Source: Vesta saturnalis (lineage: Eukaryota > Arthropoda > Insecta > Coleoptera > Lampyridae). Taken from it: a stretch of 64,000 nt of DNA. How positions within the stretch are numbered: position 1 is the first letter of the stretch; the number at the start of each line of letters is the position of its first letter. Below, piece by piece: positions 1 to 9,263 of the stretch. A model generated the notes under the pieces. It searched no databases. It saw nothing but the letters and a program-made list of their open reading frames with translations, and was not told where the DNA came from. The stretch covers positions 1 to 64,000 of the forward strand of contig JARFJB010000396.1 in NCBI GenBank assembly GCA_036346205.1, written 5' to 3'. A program made the position numbers and the translations under genes.

Positions 1-480
1 GTGAGGTTCCTTAGATATTCAGCTGATAGATGAGGGAACATAACTTGATCACTTCGTAAATGCACCCACTCTGCTCATCTTCTTTGGAGATTATAGAGTT
101 CACTCTTTCCTGTAGCACATTTGATTCTCGATATCGCTCTAACATTCTCGTAGCCATTTCGATATTAGTGTTCGCCAACTGAGTAGGTGGATAGAATCAA
201 GGTCACAGCTATTTTATGGAATCCTTGAATATTTATTAAGTGAGCTGTTTTCAAAACACTTAGGGACGGGAGGCGAGCGTGGGAGCGGTGTAATTTAAGT
301 GTAATTTTAATTAGTTTTTTTCTTATATCTCCGTAACTATCGATCCTACAGAAAATTTACCTCTATACAAAAGAGTAGTACCTATACGAAGTTTCCTACA
401 AAAATGGTTATTTATATTTTAGTAGGGGTGATACTTTGCAATTTATATGGCAGGCCAGCTAAAGGTTAATTTAACAAAAA
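1..480. other. Left edge, no assigned gene
   Basis: The minus strand has a short open frame of about 63 codons (roughly 203 to 12) that is charged and predicted helical (ERYRESNVLQERVNSI). I do not recognise it. It lies downstream, on the same strand, of the capsid-like relic at 485-1018 and could be part of the same relic. The rest is A/T-rich sequence without recognisable features. Confidence 0.3.
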
Positions 481-484
481 GTTT

Positions 485-1018
485 TTATTGGCATCTCTTA
501 GATAATATAAGTAACAAATTATAGGTAGTAGTTTTATTCATCTTAATCGAGATAGTCGTCTTCCAATGTATTCGTGTAGCTTCCTTCACTATTTCCGTAT
601 TGTACATGTTATTGCAGACCTCCATACGTCCAAAACGTAAGACTGGTGTTTTAAGAGTAATGATTTGTCGTAGGTTTGAGGGATCTATCCACATCCATGC
701 TTCTGGTGCTATTACCCAACCAGATGTGTACTTAAAGAAGGCTTTGTATGAGTGGTAAAACCGCAAGGTCTAACTTAACCTGAAAGTAGCGTGAGTGTTC
801 CAGCTAGATTGATTGGCACTATGCAGTTTCAAATACATCTGTTCTCCTACTTCAGAAACATCCTCAGGTGTTAAGGAATTATAAAAGTCGTCTGCAATGG
901 CTTTTGAGGCTTCTATCTGTATGAAGCAATTTTGAAATATTTTCTTCGCCTTTTTGAATGAAGTAAATCTGTAAGTGAACAAAATGCTTTTCGCTGACCC
1001 CATATTTTGAATCTCCAA
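485..1018 (-). pseudogene. Broken minus-strand frame, possibly a densovirus-type capsid (VP) relic
   Basis: One minus-strand frame runs through both halves of this interval, interrupted by a single TAG near 772. The first part ends in a stretch with SSWNTHATFRL. The second contains a segment with GWVIAPEAWMWIDPSNLRQI followed by VLRFGRMEVCNNMYN. That pattern (tryptophan-rich, proline-glutamate-tryptophan, then a beta-strand-like R/V-rich segment) resembles the jelly-roll region of parvovirus/densovirus VP proteins as I remember them. No replication (NS1 helicase) gene is visible nearby, so if this is an endogenous viral piece it is a fragment. The assignment is tentative. A hypothetical gene of another mobile element is an equally open alternative. 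Confidence 0.28.
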
Positions 1019-1805
1019 GGAGGAATATATCTTTGACTCTACTTTCGCTGTTTCTGGTTTTACAAAAAATATTGTGACCAGAAATACCAGTAAGTTAATA
1101 TTCTCGCCTCTGATTGCTACTTTTCTTTCATACGATACTATTCCAATTCACACATCGGAATATTGTAGAATCCGCACCCCCTCAGACGTAGTTCTATCGA
1201 TATCTTCCCTATTCATGTCCAGCATGTTAATAAACTTAGCCTTCACAATTAGCAAGGAAGTGCCATTGCTGAATGTTCCCTGAAATTTATATCAACAGAG
1301 ATCTTTGTCATATCTCCACGTTTTTACTCAAAGCCTTTTATATTGTTCACGGTGTCAGTGTATCCATAAAAACAATTCTACGGGTATTATTGTAGTGCAT
1401 TTTAACGTGTCACGTACTTCTGGAAAATTGCTTTTGGCATTGTGTGCTGCACATTTTAAGACAGTTTACATTGTACTGTAATACTGTGGGGGGAGTACTA
1501 ATGAAACGCAATGACACAACTGACACCCCATTCTGGAGAATCTCCCTTCTACAGCCCGTGCATATAACTCATCTCTTCAGAAACCCATATAACCCAGAGC
1601 CAGTTACCCCAATCCATACATCTTGCACCGTGGGTATTGAAACATATTGAATGGGGTAGCAACTATTTAAGTTATTAGTTGAATTTATCGGCCTATTGCT
1701 TTTATAGCGCGACGTTTTTGAAGTGGACTCTGCTCCCATCAGGCTTAGTCCTGAGAAGGTTTTTTTTGCACTTAAGTCGAGTTCATATATTATGATTTCC
1801 CAAGC
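1019..1805. other. No recognisable gene
   Basis: Short frames occur on both strands but none has a recognisable motif or a coding look. The stretch upstream of the capsid-like relic (about 1019-1290) may be its decayed N-terminal part, but I cannot show that. Confidence 0.3.
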
Positions 1806-1885
1806 ACTTAACTACTCTCAGATTTGAGCTTGTTACCTTTCACTTGTAAGTATGATACTTCTACCGCTGAGCCACTGAGTAATCC
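1806..1885 (-). ncRNA. tRNA-like relic (SINE head or tRNA pseudogene)
   Basis: On the minus strand there is an A-box-like stretch TGGCTCAGCGGTAGAAG, followed about 35 nt later by a B-box-like stretch (GCTCAAATCTGAG). This is the order and spacing of a tRNA-derived Pol III promoter. The stems are imperfect and no clean cloverleaf forms, so this is a decayed tRNA-derived repeat rather than a working tRNA. It lies beside a (TA)n tract. Confidence 0.33.
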
Positions 1886-1900
1886 AATATACTAGAACTT

Positions 1901-1903
<3 letters not shown>

Positions 1904-1930
<27 letters not shown>
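1904..1930. repeat. (TA)n microsatellite
   Basis: About 13 uninterrupted TA units directly beside the tRNA-like relic. Confidence 0.9.
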
Positions 1931-1931
<1 letters not shown>

Positions 1932-1944
1932 ACTTCTTCGTGGT

Positions 1945-2225
1945 TGCGCAGTAGTTTATTGCGCATTGCAGTAGCCTACTGGGGAGGAGTATTGCGCTTA
2001 AGTTTTTTGCGCATTATTGGGATCCAAACGGATTTCATTCCTACACTAGTTTGGCTTATTAGATTTTCTGCTAGTGCGATGTATGGGGCTTCTTTAAGTT
2101 TCCGGCGAATTGGATTCTCGACCTTGTGGTTTAGGTAGTGAAGGATAGCTCCAACAGTTCTGCGTCATTGCACAAAGCATTGAATTCCAAATTTGCTAGC
2201 AAGTGTATCAAATACGAGCATATTT
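1945..2225 (-). pseudogene. Possible PLE GIY-YIG nuclease C-terminal relic
   Basis: The minus strand reads, across at least one frameshift, a stretch with NHKVENPIRRKLKEAPYI and then AENLISQTSV followed by a tryptophan. The layout (acidic/hydrophobic strand, R-R-x-x-K-E-A-x-Y-I helix, N-x-I-S, W near the end) resembles the C-terminal end of GIY-YIG nucleases of Penelope-like elements. The GIY-YIG core is not visible, so the call is weak. Confidence 0.3.
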
Positions 2226-3109
2226 TCTGTGAATAAAGAACACAAGACCATGTAGGACTGAGGAAATAAACGTGGACGATCAGCGTGTATGATGGCATGA
2301 GAAATAGAAATTTATTTATTTGTTGTTTTCTGTTGATTTTGATACCTTGAACCGAAAAGCTCTTCCGCCAAAATATGGAGCGTTTCTGTTCCACGTCGAG
2401 GAAAATATCATTTTTTGCCATGCGACTGTGGTGAAGGTAGAGGTTTTTGTTAAATATTCTGCGATGGTGTCTGGTGCAAGTTGCTTTCCTGCATTCTATC
2501 ATTCCTTGTCATGTTGACTTTGAGTAACTGCTACAAACATTTTTATGAATTTTACGCCTCTCAATATCATAATCACATATCACACATTCTCAGTCATGTT
2601 GAGGCCAGGAATGGTTAACAGTATCCAGTTATTGTTGTTCGCAATCACGTTCTAATAGATTCTGAAGAAGAAACACTTTCCTAAAGGAACACTTTCCTAT
2701 AGGAAAATGAAATGCATAAAACAAATAAACAAAATATAAGATGTTACATACTAAAAATGTATAAGAAACTAAGAAACATACAATAGTGGAATGATGTTTC
2801 CTCGTCAAGGGTGTCTTGTTTACAAGATAAGGGGTAATCTCTAAATACAAACAACCCAGACGTACTTATTATTCGCTCTCCCTACCACTCACCGATGCGT
2901 TCTCAGGCATTGTTGCCAGATCTGGTATTCAACGCGTCTACCTTCTAAACTATTAGAAAGTTGAAATAATTAAATAGTTAAATTTTTTACAATGATTAGT
3001 TATTTCATAGTTGCACTTAAAAAAGACAAATAATACATTCGTAATAATCTAAGAATAAATACTACTAAACAAAAGTTACGTGAACAAAATTGTAAATATC
3101 TGGCCATAG
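2226..3109. other. No recognisable gene
   Basis: A minus-strand frame of 123 codons (2502-2131) overlaps the preceding relic but shows no family motif. The remainder is A/T-rich sequence in which I see nothing. Confidence 0.3.
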
Positions 3110-3516
3110 ACCTTCCAACCTACAGAATGCAAATTAAAAGAAATAAAAATAATTTTTTTATAAGTTCATTGCAAAAATAGGCAACGTTGTAAAAACAAAA
3201 ATTTAAATCTACGTCACGTAGACGTTTTAAACTTCATATTAGATAGAGGTTAATAGACAGCTAGATGATAACTTAAAAACCTCCAAAAGCTCCAGCTTCT
3301 GTAAAAATATCGATAATACAGTTTAAAAATTGTCAATCATGTTTATTTAATTTCGCTTTAAGTTAAGACACTTTTAAGAAAGGTTATATAAATTAAATTT
3401 CGCTTAAATTATATGTCTATACATTTCCTAATAAAATAATTCATTAATATATTGAAAATTTTTTAACTAACACTTAAATTCTACCTGTTATAATTAATAT
3501 AATTAATCTATATGAT

Positions 3517-3556
<40 letters not shown>

Positions 3557-4304
3557 CACATTGATATTTTCACAGCTGTTTCAGAAATATTTGATAAAAG
3601 TCAAAAACATCCCCTAATAAATCCCCCTCTCCGCCGGTGAATTTCTCCCAAAATCTAATCAGCTCCATGAAACGAAACCAAATTATAAGTGCGCACGCGT
3701 TTTCATTCTGGAGTTATCGTGGGTATTAACATACATTCACACACACCTACGCACGTACGCACACACACGCACGCACTCACTGACACACGCACGCACGCAC
3801 CCACGTACCCACCCCCATCCTCCTCACATACACACGCACACACACGCGCACGCTCACACGCACGCGCACAACACGCACACGCACACGCACACACACGCAC
3901 ACGCACACGCACACGCACACGCACACGCACACGCACACGCACACGCACACGCACACGCACACGCACACGCACACGCACACGCACACGCACACGCACACGC
4001 ACACGCACACGCACACGCACACGCACACGCACTCGCTCACGCACGACCATGTGCACGAGTACCAGCGCGCGCACACGCACACGCACACGCACACTCACAC
4101 GCACTCGCTCACGCACGACCACGCGCACGAGTACCAGCACGCGCACATGCACACGCACACGCGCACACACGCGCGCACGCGCGCGATCTTGTAACCGTTC
4201 TTGGAAAAACTTGGACAAACGTTGTAAAATCGATTTAGCGTTAGTGAAAAAAATCGATTCCATAACTTTCTATACCTACATATGTATATGTAGGTTGGAA
4301 GGTA
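3110..4304 (+). mobile_element. Non-autonomous element with ACCTTCCAACCTAC termini, copy 1
   Basis: It begins ACCTTCCAACCTAC at 3110 and ends GTAGGTTGGAAGGT at 4304, which are inverted termini. Its body matches the reverse complement of 4700-5581 in several collinear blocks. Examples: 3220-3290 with 5420-5500; 3575-3660 with 4840-4925; 3706-3735 with 4775-4815; 4220-4304 with 4699-4765. It has no coding capacity. It differs from its partner mainly by a ~450 bp (CA)/(ACGCAC) expansion at 3735-4190, sited where the partner has only a few CA units. I could not define a target-site duplication. Confidence 0.7.
3735..4190. repeat. Large CA / ACGCAC simple-repeat tract
   Basis: About 450 bp of CA-rich repeat dominated by the hexamer CACACG, with two diverged internal blocks around 4029-4080 and 4100-4190 that share a CTCGCTCACGCACGACCA-type stretch. 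Long open frames through it on both strands (Arg-Thr or Val-Cys repeats) are artefacts of the repeat. The tract sits inside copy 1 of the ACCTTCC element, and the same position in copy 2 is unexpanded. Confidence 0.95.
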
Positions 4305-4351
4305 AAAAACAAAAGAAATATAAGAAAAACGATTTACTACTATATATTCCG

Positions 4352-4383
<32 letters not shown>

Positions 4384-4699
4384 TTTCCAACGAAAAATTG
4401 CCCCCCCCCCCCCCTACAATCTAGAAAGTCGAAAAATATTACTAAATTCGCTGAGACTTGTCGATTTTTGTTTTTGGAGGGAGCTTTTTGTACGGTCAAA
4501 CCAACTCGATATGTCCATCCACCCCCTACCAACCTCAACTTTAGAATTTCAAATGCAACTACCCCACCTGTTGAGATTTGACAGAATTATTAGCGAAAAA
4601 CGACAAAGTTCACAGACCACCGTACGCGTTGTAATTTATACACAAATGCCCTGTTTCTTTTAAGTTTTTTACATACTACACACGACCTCACCACCTATT

Positions 4700-5581
4700 A
4701 CCTTCCAACATGCATACGTATGTAGGTATAAGTTATGCAATCGACGTTTTTTTCTCTATCACTAAATCGTTGTGTATGAATGTATTTAAGTATCCACAAT
4801 AACTCCAAAATTTTGTATTTAACGTTGTTCTCATTTGGAAGAAATCCAACAGCGGCGAGGGAGGTTTATTAGGGGCAGTTTTTGGTCTTTATCAAATACT
4901 TCTAAAACAGCTGCATAGTTAAAAGGTATAGAAATACCTGGACAATGGACATAGACTTTAAACATATCGATTAATTATGTTCTATGCAATGTTTTGATAT
5001 GACGCGTAATTTAGCGGCAAAAAAATTCCTGAAGTAGAATTCAAGTGTTAGTTCAAATTTTTCATTATTTGAATAACGATTAATTTTGTAAGAAAAAGTA
5101 TAGACGTATTTTTAAAAGAAAATTTAAGTTTACATAAATTTCCTTACAAAGTTTTTTAATGTAAAAATTAAATAAATATGATTGGAAATGCTGAAGCTGT
5201 ATTATCGATAATTTTATAAAAACGGGTGGCTTTGAAATTTTTGTTACTTTAACATGTATTTATGTCTATGAATCTCTATTTTACGCAAAGTTTTAAACGT
5301 CATTCTGACATGGATTACTGTTTTTGTTTTTACATTGTTGCCTGTTTTCATTATGAACGTATAGAAAAGAGGTTGCATAGTTATCCTCAAAGAATTGAAA
5401 TTAAAATTATTTCATTTCTTTTAATTTTTTAAGTTAGCATCTAGATGACCATTAACCTCTGTCTGTCATGAAGTTTTAAACGATTATTAGCTGCGTATAA
5501 AAGATGTTGCATAGTTATCCTAAAAAAAATGTTATTAAAACTACCTCATTTCTTTAATTTCCATTTTGCAGGTTGGAAGGT
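4700..5581 (-). mobile_element. Non-autonomous ACCTTCC-terminated element, copy 2, inverted
   Basis: It starts ACCTTCCAACAT and ends AGGTTGGAAGGT, and is the inverted relative of 3110-4304. Within it two ~250 bp segments repeat the same themes (GCATAGTTATCC, the AACCTCTGTCTGTCATGAAG region and the ATTTCTATAAGTCTATG region), so the arm has an internal tandem duplication. It lies inside the left TIR of mariner-like element A, so it is younger than that element. Confidence 0.65.
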
Positions 5582-5799
5582 CGTGTGATGTTCCACACCA
5601 TATATTCTTTAATGATGTGTAGATCAGATTACAGAAAAGTCACAAATAAAAAGGTAGAAGCAAAAGTTTATACGAATTCAAACATTATCTCTTTTTAAAA
5701 TAACAAAATGTCACTGTCATAAAGAAGTCAATGTTTTTGCTTGTGACCACGGCACCGTTAGTTTCAGCCTATTGTTGAAAGTGTAAACGTGTTTTTGAA

Positions 5800-6830
5800 A
5801 TGGTTTATTATATCGCGGAAAGGGTAAGAATTGTTGCAATTTATTATCGAAGTCATGATTGCGCTAAAGCTACAGGACGAATTTTCAATGCGAATCGTCC
5901 AGGAAAAAACGTAAGCAACGTTGCAACAAGTTCGGTTTTAAACAATAAACGTGAAGTAATTGGCCCAGTTCGAAATGAAGCGGTTGAAGTGGCAGCAGTT
6001 TTGGGTCACGTACAGATGGATAATAAGCAGTCGATTAAAGCTGTGTCTCAATCTTCTGGCGTATCCCGTTCCAGTGTTCATCGAATTTTCATACATTTAA
6101 GATAATGCTGGTTCAATAGTTACATGAAGATTACTTTGATCGCCGTAACCAATTTTGCGAATACTTTAGTGAACCACTTCTATTGAACCGAAATCTTCTC
6201 TACAATAACATGTTTCTCCGACGAATGCACGTTTATGTTGAATGGCGAAGTGAATAGACACAATTATCGTTACTGGAGTGATACTAATACTCATTTAATT
6301 AGGGAATTTCATACCCAGACTCCTGAAAAATTGAATTTTTTTGAGGAATTTTGGGGTACCATATTGTTGGACCATTTTTCATTGAAGATAATCTCAATGG
6401 AAACACCTATTTAGGATTATTGGATGGTACAATTAATCCTATGATAACAGAGTTGTTGGAAAGGGACGACAATTTAATAGAAAATGAAATAACTTTCCAA
6501 CCAGATAAAGCTGACTATGCTGTTGATGTGCGGCAATTTTTGGATGACATTTTCCCGGAGGATTGGATTGGGAGAAGATACCGCCGAATGGCCACCAAGA
6601 TCTCCGGATCTATCCGCTTTGGGCTTTTTCCTGCGGGGCCATTTAAAATCACGAGTGTACGCCACGCAGCCTGAAACACTAGAAATGCCACGTCCGAGAA
6701 TTATAGAAGAATGCCGATTAATAATAGCGTATGTCTTGAGTAACGTTCGAACAGAATTTGAAAACAGGCTGCATTATGTATGCAAGTTAACGGTGGTCAT
6801 TTTGAGCAATACATTAAATAGATCTTGTTT
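5800..6830 (+). pseudogene. Mariner-type transposase A, broken
   Basis: The first frame (5800-6105) reads AERVRIVAIYYRSH, then QSIKAVSQSSGVSRSSVHRI, an N-terminal helix-turn-helix pair as in insect DUF4817-type MLE transposases. After a gap, another frame from about 6197 carries SDECTFMLNGEVNRHNYRYW (first catalytic Asp). Then come GYHIVGPFFIEDNLNGNTYL (6351 on), DDIFPEDWIGRR, and in a shifted frame WPPRSPDLSALGFFLRGHLK (third Asp region). At least three frameshifts are needed, and the second catalytic Asp region is degenerate (FQPDKADYAV). It would have cut and joined transposon ends in the nucleus. It is now inactive. Confidence 0.8.
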
Positions 6831-7412
6831 ATTATTTCCTGAAGCTTTTTTATTTGTAACTTTTTTTAATTGAACAATTTATAATTTTAATAAAAGATTG
6901 CTGTTTTGGTCGTTTGTTATTGACTTTGTATGTTATTCCTCTTGTTCTTTACCAGTTCATTTTTACATTCTTATGTTGTTATGTTGTTGTGTAAGGTTCT
7001 GTTGTTGTTGGCCGCGTGGTCCTTAAACACGCTCCAAACTTCTTGGACCAGTCCTAAGCCTGGATAAAGTGTGAAGGAGGGCTATGATGAATTTTAGTAC
7101 GGAATGAATCGTTCAAATTCGATTATCACAGAAACGGCTAACGAAGCGACATCCAAAAGAAGACATATCAGGGAATAAGAATTTCTGACTAGATATTTGA
7201 TATACCGAGGCAGAAAAAGTTACGGAGTTTTAAATGTAGACAGAGGGCTGCTGGTGGCACCCTTTGGAAGATACATCGAACTATAAACAAATCTGGATTT
7301 CTCATCATAGAAAACCTCTAGGTACCAAATATGATGCAAATCCATTAAATACATTAAACAGATCTTGTGTATTATTTGCTGAAGCTTTTTTATTTGTGAC
7401 TTTTTTTATAAA
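6811..7412 (+). repeat. Direct duplication of transposon 3' sequence around a ~480 bp insert
   Basis: A ~60 bp block (ACATTAAA-AGATCTTGT-TATTATTT-CTGAAGC and onward) occurs at 6811-6870 and again at 7349-7412 with few differences. The interval between (about 6875-7345) has no match elsewhere in the window. It contains GGCCGCGTGGTCCTTAAACA, which looks like the edge of another repeat. It may be an insertion flanked by a long duplication, or a partial tandem copy of element A. Confidence 0.55.
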
Positions 7413-7639
7413 TTGATCGACACATCATTAAAAATAGGTGATGAGGTCGTGTGTAGTACATAAAAAACTTGAAAGAAACAGGGCATTTCTGTATAAATTA
7501 CAACGCATACATTGGTTTGTGAATATTTCGTTTTTCGCCAGTAATTCTGTCAAATCTCATCCGCTTTCCAAAAGCGATGCATCATTCATTGTATTCGCAA
7601 TGAAAAGGGCTTTAAAATGATGTGTCACAAGAGGGGAAG

Positions 7640-8522
7640 TTGCATTTGAAATTTTAAAGTTGGGGTTGATATTGATGGACATATCGAGTTGGCGTGACTG
7701 TACAAAAATATTGCGTGCCAGTTTTGCGAGCCACCTCTTCCAATCCACTTATCGTGGAATCGTTCATTTAAATGATTTCTTACACCATGACCAAAGTGCG
7801 CAGGAGTGCCATCCAACTGACACCACATACGCTCTATGACATTCAAGGGGACCTCTTCTAATAATGCCGGTAGTTCTTCTAGAGGGAATTGTAAAACTTC
7901 TGAGCATTTAAATGAGCATCAAAAAAATAAGGCTCGATAACATAATCGTTAATAATTCCACCCCACACATTTAAAGACCACCTATGCTGCCTATCTGTTG
8001 TTTAATGTAAATTATGATTCTTGGTACTGTAATAATGAAAAGTATGACGATTTACCAAACCGTTATTGTGGAACGTCGCTTCGTCCTAAAATACGACGTA
8101 CTCAAAAAATCACTACTAAACTTTTCCATTGCCCACAAACAAAATTCGATTCTTCGTGGGAAATCGGTTTCTTTTAAATGTTGGTGCATTTGAATATGAT
8201 AGGGATGGAAGCAATACTTCTTTAGTATTCTATGAACAGTAGTTTTACTTATTTCTGTTTCGTTTTGAATTTCACTCCAACTGGTATTTGGATTTTCAAT
8301 GTTGAAAATTCGTTTTCTTCATTTTCTGTAACTGGTTTCTTTTTTTGCACTTTTTCGTAATTTGCGTTGCCGGTGTTTTGAATCTCTGTAGAAGTTTTTC
8401 GAAAATATATTTATTAGAATGGTTGTAGATTGGGTATTTCTGAGCATAACAGACAGTTTTCTTCACAATCGTCGATCACCAAAATAATATCGAACCGCTG
8501 TTGGATGGAATACATTTCCATT
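7640..8522 (-). pseudogene. Mariner-type transposase H, broken
   Basis: Starting near ATG 8522 the minus strand reads a DUF4817-like N-terminus (QQRFDIILVI). It continues through NTSWSEIQNETEISKTTVHR, a second helix-turn-helix, and HPYHIQMHQHLKETDFPRRI. Later come a WGG-type LNVWGG-like segment and ALLEEVPLNVIERMWCQLDG, followed by ERFHDKWIGRGGSQNW. Several stops and frameshifts interrupt it and the SPDL motif is lost. The segment order and motifs match the transposases at 13205-13858 and 24925-23874. Confidence 0.7.
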
Positions 8523-8847
8523 TTCGACTTTTTGTAATTACTTCAAGTACAGTTAAAGTCAGCATTACAATTTAAATACAGAATGACAATGACAGTTTGC
8601 AAACGTCAATCCTAGAACAATCATTGCCTCCTGGATATATCCTTTCTTTCAAAATGCGTAATTCTTGTAAATATTTCAATTAAATGGGAATAACTGCAAA
8701 ACCATTGATTTTAGGTATTGGAAAACCTAACACAGTTTGAAAGAGAATTAAATTCTCCATTAATGGAAAGAAAAATGTACATTTGAACTAAGCAAGTTAA
8801 TTATATTGAAATAAGAATGAAAATGATCAATTTTTTTAAGCACCCTG
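7713..8847 (-). mobile_element. Mariner-like element H, 3' truncated
   Basis: Read on the minus strand, the element opens at 8847 with a CAGGGTGCTTAAAAAAATTG terminus. It carries a transposase relic from about 8522 down, and its homology stops near 7713 where it abuts the TIR of element A. The far terminus is missing. Confidence 0.55.
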
Positions 8848-9078
8848 TGTAAATTTCCTCCAACCAGTCATATGGGATTTAATAGCTCATTATATTGGCT
8901 ATTCATAGAGACCAATAGTTATTGTATCATTACGTATAGTACGGAGTATTAATTGATAAAATTTACATTACAATTTTGAGAAATCTCAAATATTTCAAAA
9001 AGGGTCAGGTTTACGTATATACAGTATAACAACAACTTAGGTTTATTTTACTCGTACAATTCGAATATGCAAAATATA

Positions 9079-9259
9079 CAGGGTGTTCCATTTAAAAAAA
9101 TAACTTTGATGCGCCACTATTTATTGGTACACCCTTTATAAATGGAAATAATTTTAAAATGTGGGCATTGTGATCCTATATCATATTGCATTGAAAGAAT
9201 TTTGAAAATCTGTGGCGTCTAAGCGCTATAGTCCGTGTCGTTCGTCTTGAAACACCAGG
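9079..9259. mobile_element. Small CAGGGTG-type MITE
   Basis: The left end is TA/CAGGGTGTTCCATTTAAA; the right end reads inward CCTGGTGTTTCAAGACG, a mutated version of the same terminus, followed by TA. About 180 bp, no coding capacity. The next element (B) starts four bases further on. Confidence 0.5.
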
Positions 9260-9263
9260 TATA

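Larger units (their letters stand above)
4378..7712 (+). mobile_element. Mariner-like element A, left TIR interrupted by another element
   Basis: The left terminus is TAGGGTTTTCC-like at about 4378, after a (TA)n tract and near a C15 run at 4401. The segment 4490-4697 is the reverse complement of 7435-7712, and 5605-5680 is the reverse complement of 7346-7430. The TIRs are therefore at least ~350 bp. The left one is split by the ACCTTCC element at 4700-5581. The right TIR stops at 7712, where homology switches to the next MLE. Inside lies a broken transposase on the plus strand (5800-6830). The element also contains a ~60 bp direct duplication (6811-6870 and 7349-7412) around ~480 bp of unrelated DNA. 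Confidence 0.65.

Noticed and set aside
2131..2502. 123-codon minus-strand frame
   Set aside because: No motif, unusual composition, and overlapping frames on the other strand. It may be part of the neighbouring PLE relic, but I could not support a gene.
3689..4663. Long plus-strand frame of 324 codons and minus-strand frames of 186 and 105 codons
   Set aside because: They run through the CA/ACGCAC simple repeat and consist of Arg-Thr, Arg-Val or Cys-Val repeats. Repeat-driven open frames, not genes.
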